This document shows, piece by piece, positions 43,004 through 51,491 of a DNA stretch of 64,000 nucleotides (positions within the stretch are counted from its first letter, which is position 1; every line of letters begins with the position of its first letter). Origin of the DNA: an uncultured Granulosicoccus sp. (GTDB lineage: Bacteria; Pseudomonadota; Gammaproteobacteria; Granulosicoccales; Granulosicoccaceae); contig CANMQI010000018.1 in assembly GCA_947499955.1 (NCBI GenBank), forward strand, positions 1 through 64,000, given 5' to 3'. The notes under the pieces are model-generated. The model was not told the DNA's origin. It did not search any database and saw nothing but the letters and a program-made list of their open reading frames with translations. Position numbers and translations under genes: made by a program.

Positions 43004-46000
43004 GAGAGAGAGTGGCACAGGCTGGTGGATGGGTGTCTGCTGGTGGATCAGCACAAGCTGCGGCGGGTGGTGAAGAAGCTGGCGAAGAAGTCGGAGGATG
43101 ATCCCGAGCGCCTGCGTTTCATACAGCGGGTGGAGAAGTCGACAGCGCAGCGAGCATCTCGCGCGGCCAATGTGCCCACACCGGTCTATCCCCCCGAGTT
43201 GCCGGTGGTCGAGCAGCGTGAGGAAATCCTGCAGGCCATCAAGGATAATCAGGTGGTCATCCTGTGCGGGGAAACCGGCTCGGGCAAGACCACCCAGCTG
43301 CCGAAGATCTGTCTGGATGCCGGCCGCGGTGTCGCCGGGCTCATCGGGCATACGCAACCCCGCCGAATCGCCGCACGCAGTGTCGCTGCGCGTATCGCCA
43401 GTGAACTGGACACCAGTGTCGGTGAGGCCGTCGGTTTCAAGATCCGTTTCAGCGATCAGGTCAGCGAACGCACCTATGTGAAGCTGATGACCGACGGCAT
43501 CCTGCTGGCCGAAATACAGAACGATCCCTGGCTCAACCAGTACGACACCCTGATCATCGATGAAGCGCACGAACGCTCGCTCAACATCGACTTCCTCATG
43601 GGCTACCTGAAGAACCTGCTCAAACGTCGCCGCGATCTGAAGCTCATCATCACCTCGGCCACCATCGACCCGGAACGCTTCGCCGAGCATTTCGATGGCG
43701 CACCCATCATCACGGCGGAAGGTCGTACCTACCCGGTGGAGCTACGATACGCACCGCCGGAGGCCGAATCCGATTCGCTCGACGACATCGATATGCCCAC
43801 GGCCATCACCAACGCCTGCGAGACGCTGTTGAAAGAGCGCCAGCACGATATTCTGGTATTTCTCAGCGGTGAACGCGATATTCGCGAAATGGCCGATCTG
43901 CTCGGCAAGGAGTCCTCTCATAACCGCGCCTTTCGTGGTGTGGACATACTGCCGCTGTTCTCGCGCCTGTCCAATGCCGATCAGAATCGCATTTTCCAGT
44001 CACACAGCAATCCGCGCATCGTGCTGGCCACCAATGTGGCGGAAACCTCATTGACCGTACCGGGCATTCGCGCGGTCGTGGACCCCGGATACGCGCGCAT
44101 GTCACGTTACAGCGTCCGCAGCAAAGTACAGCGCCTGCCCATCGAGAAGGTCTCACAGGCCTCTGCCAACCAGCGCATGGGACGCTGCGGTCGTGTCGCG
44201 CCCGGTGTCTGCATCCGTCTGTATTCGGAAGAGGATTTCCTGACACGCGCAGAATTCACCGAGCCGGAAATCCTGCGCACCAATCTCTCCTCGGTCATCC
44301 TGCAGATGGCGTCCATGAAGCTCGGCCGTATTGATGATTTCCCTTTCGTGGAAGCCCCCGAGTCGAAGTTCATCAACGATGGTTACCGCACCCTGCAGGA
44401 GCTGGCGGCACTGGATGAACAACGCCAGCTGACACCCTTGGGCAAGCGCCTGGCGCGCCTGCCGATCGATCCGCGCCTCGGGCGCATGTTGCTGGCCTCG
44501 GCCGATGAAGGTTGCGTCAGCGAAGTGTTGACGCTCGTCAGTGCTCTGTCTGTACAGGATCCACGTGAACGCCCGTTCGATAAGCGCCAGGCTGCTGATG
44601 AGCAGCATGCCGAGTTCAATCATGAAAACTCGGATTTCATGGCCTGGCTGAATCTGTGGAGCTTTGTCACGGTGCAGAAGGACGCATTGTCGAATTCACA
44701 GTTCCGCAAGATGTGCAAACAACGTTATCTGTCGGCGCTGCGCATCATCGAGTGGATGGACGTGCGACGCCAGCTGGAACGCCTGTGCAAGGAACTGGAC
44801 CTGAAGCAGGCAAGCGGTGAAGCCGCTCAGGACAATATTCACCGTGCTCTGCTCAGTGGCCTGGCGGCCAATGTGGCCATCAAGACCGACAAGCAGGGGT
44901 ACCTGGGCACCCGCAACCGCCATCTGAACATCTTCCCCGGTTCCGGCCTGTTCAAGAAGGGGCCGAAGTGGATCATGGCCGGTGAAGTGGCCGAGACCAG
45001 CAAGCTTTATGCGCGTCAGGTGGGCGCCATACAGCCCGAATGGATCGAAGCGCTGGCCACACATCTGCTGCAGTACAGCTACCGCGATGCCCACTGGCAC
45101 AAGAAGAAAGGCACCGTGAATGCCTGGGCGCAATCCACGCTGTATGGTTTGATCATCAACCCGAAGAAGGGTGTCAATTACGGCAAGATCAATCCGGCTG
45201 AATCGCGCCAGATCTTCATCCGTGAAGCACTGGTGGCAGGCGAGCTGAACACTCGGGGAGAATTTCATCGTTACAATCTCGCCCTGCTGGATGAAGTCAC
45301 GACCCTGGAGGAGAAGTCCCGCCGCCGCGATATCGTCGTCGACCCCGAAGAGCTGGTGCGTTTCTACGATGCGATCCTGCCGGAAGGCATCTGCACGGCG
45401 GCCGATTTTGAAAAGTGGCGCAAGAGTTTCGAGGCGGAAAACCCGCGTGCCCTGTTCTTCGAACGCGAACAATTGCTGCTCGATGATGCCGTGGACGTCA
45501 GTGCCCGGGACTATCCCGACCAGATCGAAATGAGCGCAATGGTGTTGCCTCTGAAGTATCACTTCGCCCCTGGTGAAGAGGATGACGGGGTTACCTTGAT
45601 CTGCCCGGTCGAGGTGTTGAACCGGGTTTCGGCAGCGCGCTGCGAGTGGCTGGTTCCCGGCATGCTGGAAGAGAAGATCACCCTGCTGATCAAGGCTCTG
45701 CCGAAAAGTCTGCGACGCAACTTCGTGCCGGCACCGGATTTTGCCGCGGCAGCGAAGGCGGCCATGGATCCTGCCGACGGCTCTCTGCTGGGTGGTTTGT
45801 CGCGGCAGCTGCACCGCATGACCGGTGTCAAGGTGACGCAGGAAGACTGGGATACCGGCAATCTGCCCAAACACCTCTCGATGCGTTTTGAAGTCGTGGG
45901 CAATGCCGGTCAGATGCTACGCGCTGGCCGCAATCTGACGGCACTGCAGGAAGCCTACGTGGGAGAGGTGGAGGAAACCCTGCTGCGCTTCAGTGACAAC

Positions 46001-46888
46001 AGTATCGAGCGTGATCAGGTCACCGACTGGAATTTCGGTGATTTGCCCGAGAGCGTGGACATCGAGAAGAGTGGCATGACCCTGCAGGGTTTCCCTGCGT
46101 TGCGAGCGACGAAGGAAGGGGTCGGCATCAAGCTGTTCGCCACCGAAGCTGCGGCCATGAGCGCCATGCCGGCCGGTGTGCGGGCACTCTACAAGGAAGT
46201 GCTGAAGGATGAAGTGCGTTATCTGCAGCGAAAACTACCCAACATCAATGTGCTGAGTCTGCGTTTCACGCCCTTTGGCAACAAGCAGACTCTGATCGAC
46301 GACATCATCAACGCCTCCATCGATCATGCCTTTGTCGATGCAGAGCAGTTGCCACGCAGCCGTGACCGTTTCATGCAGAAGCTCGACGCAGGCCGACCAG
46401 AGCTGGTGGGTGTGGCGGCGCGTTTCTGCGACATTCTCGGGCAGGTGTTCGAACAGCATCGACAGGTTGCCAAGCGTCTGGAAGGATCCATGTCCCTGAG
46501 CTGGATCGAACCGGCCGTGGACATCCGCGACCAAATTGCCCAGCTGATACATGCCGGTTTTGTAACGCAGACCGGTCTGACGCGACTGGAGCGCCTGCCG
46601 ATCTATTTCCAGGCCATGGACAAGCGCCTGGATGCGATCGACATGGCACCGGACAAGGATCGTCGCCGGCGTGCCGAACTGCTACCTGTCTGGGAGTCAT
46701 TCAAGAATCTGCCAGCGGATCGCGACGATGATCCGGCCTATCGTCAGGCTCATCAGGCCTTGCGCTGGGCGTTCGAAGAGCTGCGTGTTTCGCTGTTTGC
46801 ACAGGATCTGGGCACCCGTGAGAAAGTCTCCGTGTCACGTCTGGAGAACCGTGTCAGCGAGCTGGCCAAGTGGCTGCCGAAGCTTTGA
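42989..46888 (+). CDS. hrpA: ATP-dependent RNA helicase HrpA
   Basis: A 1299-residue DEAH-box RNA helicase; E. coli HrpA is about 1300. Walker A is GETGSGKTTQLPK (about 92-104), then TQPRRIAARSV, DEAH in LIIDEAHERSLN (about 190), SATIDPERF, TNVAETSLTVPGI and the motif VI region QRMGRCGRVAPG. The winged-helix/ratchet, OB-fold and long DUF3418-type C-terminal region follow, ending LENRVSELAKWLPKL. It remodels mRNA-ribosome complexes. The first codons, MTVRPE, are encoded by the REP-like repeat; homology to other HrpA proteins appears only from about LVDGCLLVDQHKL. Internal GTG codons at about 43024 or 43042 could be the ancestral start. Confidence 0.95.
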   Translation: MTVRPEREWHRLVDGCLLVDQHKLRRVVKKLAKKSEDDPERLRFIQRVEKSTAQRASRAANVPTPVYPPELPVVEQREEILQAIKDNQVVILCGETGSGKTTQLPKICLDAGRGVAGLIGHTQPRRIAARSVAARIASELDTSVGEAVGFKIRFSDQVSERTYVKLMTDGILLAEIQNDPWLNQYDTLIIDEAHERSLNIDFLMGYLKNLLKRRRDLKLIITSATIDPERFAEHFDGAPIITAEGRTYPVELRYAPPEAESDSLDDIDMPTAITNACETLLKERQHDILVFLSGERDIREMADLLGKESSHNRAFRGVDILPLFSRLSNADQNRIFQSHSNPRIVLATNVAETSLTVPGIRAVVDPGYARMSRYSVRSKVQRLPIEKVSQASANQRMGRCGRVAPGVCIRLYSEEDFLTRAEFTEPEILRTNLSSVILQMASMKLGRIDDFPFVEAPESKFINDGYRTLQELAALDEQRQLTPLGKRLARLPIDPRLGRMLLASADEGCVSEVLTLVSALSVQDPRERPFDKRQAADEQHAEFNHENSDFMAWLNLWSFVTVQKDALSNSQFRKMCKQRYLSALRIIEWMDVRRQLERLCKELDLKQASGEAAQDNIHRALLSGLAANVAIKTDKQGYLGTRNRHLNIFPGSGLFKKGPKWIMAGEVAETSKLYARQVGAIQPEWIEALATHLLQYSYRDAHWHKKKGTVNAWAQSTLYGLIINPKKGVNYGKINPAESRQIFIREALVAGELNTRGEFHRYNLALLDEVTTLEEKSRRRDIVVDPEELVRFYDAILPEGICTAADFEKWRKSFEAENPRALFFEREQLLLDDAVDVSARDYPDQIEMSAMVLPLKYHFAPGEEDDGVTLICPVEVLNRVSAARCEWLVPGMLEEKITLLIKALPKSLRRNFVPAPDFAAAAKAAMDPADGSLLGGLSRQLHRMTGVKVTQEDWDTGNLPKHLSMRFEVVGNAGQMLRAGRNLTALQEAYVGEVEETLLRFSDNSIERDQVTDWNFGDLPESVDIEKSGMTLQGFPALRATKEGVGIKLFATEAAAMSAMPAGVRALYKEVLKDEVRYLQRKLPNINVLSLRFTPFGNKQTLIDDIINASIDHAFVDAEQLPRSRDRFMQKLDAGRPELVGVAARFCDILGQVFEQHRQVAKRLEGSMSLSWIEPAVDIRDQIAQLIHAGFVTQTGLTRLERLPIYFQAMDKRLDAIDMAPDKDRRRRAELLPVWESFKNLPADRDDDPAYRQAHQALRWAFEELRVSLFAQDLGTREKVSVSRLENRVSELAKWLPKL

Positions 46889-46970
46889 CGGATATGTGCA
46901 TTTAGGCTTGCGGGGTACGAAATCGCGACTAGACTCACCCCATAAACAGACAATAATCCCGGGGTGTTGT

Positions 46971-47588
46971 ATGAAGAAGTATCTGGTAGGCATGGCTCTG
47001 CTGATTGCTGCCGGCCCCATTTGGGCCGGGGGTATCGACCTGGCCCTGAGTAACGAGACAGCCAATCTGTCTGTCATCCTCAATCGCGACCCGTTCTACT
47101 CGGAACAGGCCCGCACGCAGGACGGTGGTGCAGAGATTGCCGTCGGCGGATTCATCAGTGAAGTGGGTGACAATCTGGTACACGCCACCTTGCTGGCGCG
47201 CGGCGTACGTCAGACTCTGAACTCGCAATATCACATCAGCGCCGGCATGAAGCTGGTCGGTGGCGAAATCGAAGCTGGCGAAGATCGGGAAAACGCTACA
47301 GACAGTGAAACGGTAGGTGCACTGGCGCTGGGTTTTCAGGCCGGATTACTGTTGCAACAGTCCGCCTACAACCCGGTGGAACTCAGTTTCGAAGGCTTCT
47401 ATGCGCCGAACATCACCAGTTTCTCCGATGCTGAACGCTATGGCGAAGTCAGTGTGCGATTGCAGGTGGAAATCATGCCACGCGCCCGCGCCTACATCGG
47501 CTACCGTCGAATGCGTTTCGACACCAATGACTACGACAATGTACAACTGGATCGCAGTGCGCATTTCGGCTTGAATATATCCTTCTGA
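46971..47588 (+). CDS. YfaZ-like outer-membrane protein
   Basis: A 205-residue exported protein with a Sec signal peptide (MKKYLVGMALLIAAGPIWAGG, cleavage near residue 19-20). The mature part is made of alternating amphipathic strands and ends in an aromatic residue, NISF, as outer-membrane beta-barrels do. The N-terminal mature segment GGIDLALSNETANLSV and the RAYIGYRRMRFDTND strand resemble the YfaZ family of unknown function. The start is ATG 46971; a longer in-frame reading from 46632 runs through hrpA and is rejected. It is monocistronic, 82 bp after hrpA, and followed by repeat arrays. Confidence 0.75.
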   Translation: MKKYLVGMALLIAAGPIWAGGIDLALSNETANLSVILNRDPFYSEQARTQDGGAEIAVGGFISEVGDNLVHATLLARGVRQTLNSQYHISAGMKLVGGEIEAGEDRENATDSETVGALALGFQAGLLLQQSAYNPVELSFEGFYAPNITSFSDAERYGEVSVRLQVEIMPRARAYIGYRRMRFDTNDYDNVQLDRSAHFGLNISF

Positions 47589-47600
47589 TCGGGAAGATAA

Positions 47601-47642
47601 TCGCTCGTCGCTCGTCGCTCGTCGCTCGTCGCTCGTCGCTCG
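47601..47642. repeat. Heptamer tandem array (TCGCTCG)6
   Basis: Six perfect head-to-tail copies of TCGCTCG, starting 12 bp after the yfaZ-like stop codon. Confidence 0.95.
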
Positions 47643-47660
47643 GTGGGAGCATTATGCGAA

Positions 47661-47813
47661 AGCCGTGAGCCGTGAGCCGTGAGCCGTGAGCCGCAAGCCG
47701 CAAGCCGCAAGCCGCAAGCCGAAAGCCGAAAGCCGAAAGCCGAAAGCCGTGAAGCCGTGAAGCCGTGAAGCGAGAGCCGAGAGCCGTGAAGCCGTGAAGC
47801 GAGAGCCGAGAGC
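47661..47813. repeat. Block-structured heptamer/octamer array (AGCCGNN)
   Basis: The array has internally uniform blocks: AGCCGTG four times, AGCCGCA four times, AGCCGAA four times, then AGCCGTGA three times. After that comes a higher-order unit (AGCGAG-AGCCGAG-AGCCGTGA-AGCCGTGA) and a further AGCGAG-AGCCGAG copy. All share the AGCCG core and differ in the last two or three bases. The pattern suggests repeated local duplication after mutation. Confidence 0.9.
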
Positions 47814-47910
47814 GATCTGCTCAAGCTGTGAGTGCTCGCCCACGCCAATGCCCGCTGTGCCAAGTAGCAGATTTGCCCATCATGATCAGGCCTGGTGTTA
47901 GTGTGACGGC

Positions 47911-48888
47911 ATGAATGCAGAGACCCCCACCCTGACCCGTCTGCTCGAGATCATGCAGCGACTGCGTGATCCTGACACCGGCTGTGCCTGGGACATCAAG
48001 CAGAATTTCCAGAGCATTTCACCGTTCACGGTGGAAGAGGCCTATGAAGTGGCCGATGCGATCGAGCGCAATGATCTGGATGATCTGTGTGACGAGCTGG
48101 GGGATCTTCTGTTTCAGGTGGTTTTTCACGCGCAGATGGCCAGCGAGATGGGCGCGTTTACCTTCGAGGATGTGACTCAGTCGATCGTTGACAAGATGCT
48201 GCGCCGTCATCCACATGTCTTCGGTGATGTGGTGTACGAATCCGAAGCGGATCTGAAGGCAGGCTGGGAGGCAATCAAGACGGAAGAGCGGCGTCTGAAG
48301 GCTGCTCGGCACGCGGCTCGCCAACAAGCGCTTGCCTCGGATGGCTCTGCATCAGCAAATCATTCACCCGCACCCGCACCCGCACCCGCACCCACACCCA
48401 CACCCGCATCTGCATCTGCATCTGCACCTGCACCTGCACCTGCACCTGCACCTGCACCTGCATCGACACCCACATCGACACCTGCAGCTGAGGCCGTCTC
48501 GGCCCTCGACGGCATAGCCCGGAATCTGCCGGCTCTGATGCGTGCCGACAAACTACAGCGCCGTGCGGCGCGTAGCGGTTTCGACTGGCCTGATATCGAG
48601 CCGGTCTGGGGCAAGCTCCATGAGGAAATCAACGAGGTGCGTGAGGCTCTGGCTGATGCCAATCCGGATGCTGTCGAAGATGAGCTGGGCGATCTGCTGT
48701 TCACCGTTGTGAACCTTGCCAGGCACTGCGGTATCGATTCGGAACAGGCCCTGCAACGCGCCACCAACAAGTTCGATACGCGCTTCCGGCGTGTTGAAGA
48801 GTTGGCGGCCCGGCAGGACACGCCCATGCAGAGCCAGAGCCTGGAACAGCTTGATACCTTGTGGGAAAAGGCCAAACAGAAGGATTGA
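47911..48888 (+). CDS. mazG: Nucleoside triphosphate pyrophosphohydrolase MazG with repeat-encoded linker
   Basis: A 325-residue house-cleaning enzyme hydrolysing (d)NTPs, and in E. coli limiting ppGpp. It has two MazG domains. The first (about 8-115) has LRDPDTGCAWDIKQNF, EEAYEVADAI and LCDELGDLLFQVVFHAQM. The second (about 192-310) has NLPALMRADKLQRRAARSGFDW and DELGDLLFTVVNLARH. E. coli MazG is 263 residues. The extra about 60 residues lie between the domains, including a Pro-Ala/Ser-Ala/Thr-Pro run of about 40 residues encoded by hexamer repeats. Metal-binding Glu/Asp residues appear intact in both domains, so the insert probably acts as a flexible linker. Confidence 0.93.
   Translation: MNAETPTLTRLLEIMQRLRDPDTGCAWDIKQNFQSISPFTVEEAYEVADAIERNDLDDLCDELGDLLFQVVFHAQMASEMGAFTFEDVTQSIVDKMLRRHPHVFGDVVYESEADLKAGWEAIKTEERRLKAARHAARQQALASDGSASANHSPAPAPAPAPTPTPASASASAPAPAPAPAPAPASTPTSTPAAEAVSALDGIARNLPALMRADKLQRRAARSGFDWPDIEPVWGKLHEEINEVREALADANPDAVEDELGDLLFTVVNLARHCGIDSEQALQRATNKFDTRFRRVEELAARQDTPMQSQSLEQLDTLWEKAKQKD
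48365..48483. repeat. In-frame hexamer array inside mazG
   Basis: About 20 copies of a 6-bp unit, grading from CACCCG through CATCTG to CACCTG, encode Ala-Pro, Thr-Pro and Ala-Ser dipeptides. The unit is a multiple of three, so copy-number changes keep the frame and only alter linker length. Confidence 0.9.
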
Positions 48889-48951
48889 TAACTTGCGCGT
48901 ATCGATCAGTCGCTCAACTCGAACCTGCCTGTCCTGTCGAATCGCCTGTCA

Positions 48952-50841
48952 TCAGAGACTGTTGCTGGCAAGTCGTTGCAATGTCGTATCCGTGTCATCA
49001 GGGCCTTTCAGCAGACTCAGCAGCGTGCCCGCTTCTCGCAAGGCCTTGGTCAGAGCCTCATCATGACGATAGATGTCCGAGCGTCTCTGCAATTCACCGG
49101 ATTCATCCACCCAGGTAGTCATGTACGTCAAGTGTGTCGGCACCGGTGAGCGCAAGCGCACGCGTTTGGTCTCGCCGCCCTTGAGGGTCTTGTTGATGGT
49201 GCTCTGACTGTAGCCGTCGCCTCGCATCAGCAGAATGGCCAGTGCATCGGGATCACTCAGTCGGATACAGCCGTGGCTGTAGGCACGGTCGTTCAGCGTG
49301 AAATGCTTTTTCGCCTGCGTGTCGTGCAGGTAGATGGCGTAAGGGTTGGGCATCATGAACTTCATGCGGCCCAGTGCGTTGATCGGCCCACCGCGCTGGC
49401 GCAGTACATAGGGAAAAGGTTCGGTATTGAGCTCTGCTGCCGTGATTTCTTCGGGAGGAACCACGACCAGCTGTTTGCCAACCCGCTTCAGAAAGTCGAA
49501 CTGGCGTGAAACCAAATAGCCGGGTCGTCGTCGTTCCCTGGGTATCAGCTCTCGATTGGCGATGGATGCCGGCACTGTCCAGGTCGGGTTGAACTCCATG
49601 TAACTCATGTCGCGCGAAAATGTCGGAGTCTGATGGTCTACCGAGCCAACTACCGCGGTCATGTTCATCAGGGTCTTGTCCGCGTCACGGACCACAACCC
49701 GATAGTCGGGAATATTGACGAATATGTGTTTCTTGCCCAGATTGCGCGGCATCCAGCGCCAGCGCTCCAGACTCAGGGCGATGGCTTGTATTTCCTCTTC
49801 GATGCTCAGGTTCAGCACCTTGCGTGTGCGCAGGTCGAGCCTGCCGCTGGCATTCAGCCCGTGACGTATCTGGAAACTCTTCAAGGCGCTGGTCAGCTCT
49901 TCGTCGAAGTAGGGCGTGACCGTGCCCTTCAGCATCAGGTCGCCGGTGTCGACCAGGCGTGACTTGACGGCATAGACATCAGCATGGCTGAGCATGCTGG
50001 AGGCATTGGTGTGATGTGCGATGGCGGACCGCTGAGTACCACTGGCACGCTCTGTCAGCAGATTGCGCATACGGCCGGTAAGACGCCGGTAATCGGCATG
50101 CGTGGGTGTCACCGAAGTCAAGGCCTCCAGGGCGCTGCGTCGACCGGTGCGTACCGATTCAAGCAACTCCTGCGCATTGATGACCGGTGCGTCCCGAAAC
50201 AGACTTCTCTGGGTGGCACGCGCATCAAGCACGCCTTGTCCCAGGTGCAATGAGAGGGTGATGAACGCCTGATCCATCTGCCGGCTCAGAACATCTCGCA
50301 GCGACAGGCTGCCGGGCAGATGCACGGTGCGTTGCGGTTGTCCTGGCTGGGGGCCGGATCTGTCCAGACCGCTGAGTGTATCCACCGTACGAAGAATTTC
50401 TGCCAGCGCGTAGCGCTCAGGATCAAGACCATGAATGGCGGCATTCTGGATGCTGCGAATCAGTTGCTGGGCATTGATCGACAGACCTTCATCCGTCAGC
50501 CACGGTCCATGGGACTGCAGGGAGGCGATCTGTGCGCTTGTGAGCGTGTTCGACAGCTCCAGTGCCAGGCTCAATGTGTGAGTACCGCCAAGAGGCTTGT
50601 ATGCCTCTGCTGCGTAGTCCGCGGCAACTGCCGAGGGTGCACTGCGCGCATAGCCCAGTTGAGGCTCTATTGGCTGAATGGTGAACCTGTCGGCGAAGGC
50701 AACTGCCTGACTATCGTAAGGCTGTATGGAGGACAGCTCTGCCGGGTGTTCGGAACGTGGGTCGGACAACACGCTCTGTGGCAGACTCATTGCCGCAAGG
50801 CCGGACAGGGACACCACAACAACGTTGAGAAATTTCTCCAC
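48952..50841 (-). CDS. L,D-transpeptidase of YcbB/LdtD type
   Basis: A 629-residue periplasmic enzyme with an N-terminal hydrophobic signal/anchor (about 5-25). A YcbB-type scaffold domain follows. A peptidoglycan-binding-like segment (about 300-350) reads LTSALKSFQIRHGLNASGRL. The catalytic YkuD domain (about 385-560) has HDTQAKKHF and the nucleophile motif YSHGCIRLSDPDALA. It would form 3-3 crosslinks between stem peptides, giving beta-lactam-insensitive crosslinking. Length matches E. coli YcbB (615). The first codons (MEKFLNVVVVSLSGL) form the signal. It is monocistronic and convergent with mazG. Confidence 0.9.
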   Translation of the reverse strand: MEKFLNVVVVSLSGLAAMSLPQSVLSDPRSEHPAELSSIQPYDSQAVAFADRFTIQPIEPQLGYARSAPSAVAADYAAEAYKPLGGTHTLSLALELSNTLTSAQIASLQSHGPWLTDEGLSINAQQLIRSIQNAAIHGLDPERYALAEILRTVDTLSGLDRSGPQPGQPQRTVHLPGSLSLRDVLSRQMDQAFITLSLHLGQGVLDARATQRSLFRDAPVINAQELLESVRTGRRSALEALTSVTPTHADYRRLTGRMRNLLTERASGTQRSAIAHHTNASSMLSHADVYAVKSRLVDTGDLMLKGTVTPYFDEELTSALKSFQIRHGLNASGRLDLRTRKVLNLSIEEEIQAIALSLERWRWMPRNLGKKHIFVNIPDYRVVVRDADKTLMNMTAVVGSVDHQTPTFSRDMSYMEFNPTWTVPASIANRELIPRERRRPGYLVSRQFDFLKRVGKQLVVVPPEEITAAELNTEPFPYVLRQRGGPINALGRMKFMMPNPYAIYLHDTQAKKHFTLNDRAYSHGCIRLSDPDALAILLMRGDGYSQSTINKTLKGGETKRVRLRSPVPTHLTYMTTWVDESGELQRRSDIYRHDEALTKALREAGTLLSLLKGPDDTDTTLQRLASNSL

Positions 50842-51032
50842 GAAACAGGAAGCTCAGGCAAGGCCCGGTAGGCTGAATTCCGGGCGGTTGACAGTATCGA
50901 CGTACAGGCAGCCACACTGCTCACATCGACCTGTAACACGGCAGCTGAATCGATTCGTTCAGGCTGGCCCTTCCTGTCTTCCGATCTGCGATGCCGGTAT
51001 CAGCCGTAGCGTGACCAGTGTCGCTTTGAGAT

Positions 51033-51461
51033 CTACAGCAAGTCGCGCAAACTGGCGAGATAGGCTTGCTCATCCGGCGCACGGCTCTGGCGTTGCGCTT
51101 CCCAGAGGAACAGGCCGAGTCGTTCGATCATCATGTGCTCGACCTTGTGCCCATCGCCATGCTTGAGCAGCAATGAACGGGTGATGGAGGCGATACCTGC
51201 AGGTCTGTCAGTGCCAACCTGTTCGCGCAACGCAAGGTGGAGACTCAAGTGCAGAAATGGATTCTCATGGCCATCTTCGGCCGTGAAATCATGATCCACG
51301 ACATCCTCGTTGCCAAGCAGCAGAGAATGATATTCAGGGTGTTCTTCGAGCAGGCTGGCAATCTGCTTTTCAAGCGGCTCCAGCGCCTCTCCGCGAGAGT
51401 GCTTCTGCCAGGTAGTGCGGAACATCTGACGTGTACGGGTACGATCCTGAGTGAACAGCAT
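51033..51461 (-). CDS. DUF1841 family protein
   Basis: A 142-residue cytoplasmic protein matching the DUF1841 family by its pattern: MLFTQDRTRTRQMFRTTWQK at the start, then LLEEHPEYHSLL, NPFLHLSLHLALREQVGTDRP and an acidic C-terminal helix. Function is unknown. The family is common in Proteobacteria. It follows rnfE with 30 bp between and may be the last cistron of the rnf operon. Confidence 0.8.
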   Translation of the reverse strand: MLFTQDRTRTRQMFRTTWQKHSRGEALEPLEKQIASLLEEHPEYHSLLLGNEDVVDHDFTAEDGHENPFLHLSLHLALREQVGTDRPAGIASITRSLLLKHGDGHKVEHMMIERLGLFLWEAQRQSRAPDEQAYLASLRDLL

Positions 51462-51491
51462 GTCGGCGTTTCCTGGTGTTGTCTGGCGGAT

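Larger units (their letters stand above)
47589..47910. other. Repeat-rich non-coding region between yfaZ-like gene and mazG
   Basis: A 322-bp interval largely made of short tandem arrays (47601-47642 and 47661-47813). Only the last about 95 bp are ordinary sequence that could hold the mazG promoter. I see no gene. A frame reading through the arrays on the minus strand is low-complexity and has no start signal. Confidence 0.8.

Noticed and set aside
46632..46970. In-frame 5' extension of the YfaZ-like gene
   Set aside because: It overlaps the end of hrpA and delays a perfect signal peptide starting at ATG 46971.
47601..47813. CRISPR array
   Set aside because: Units are 7-8 bp with no spacers and no cas genes are nearby; these are simple tandem repeats.
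48275..48481. Minus-strand open frame with repeated Val-Gln and Met-Gln within mazG
   Set aside because: It is only the other strand of the hexamer array; mazG on the plus strand carries real domains on both sides.
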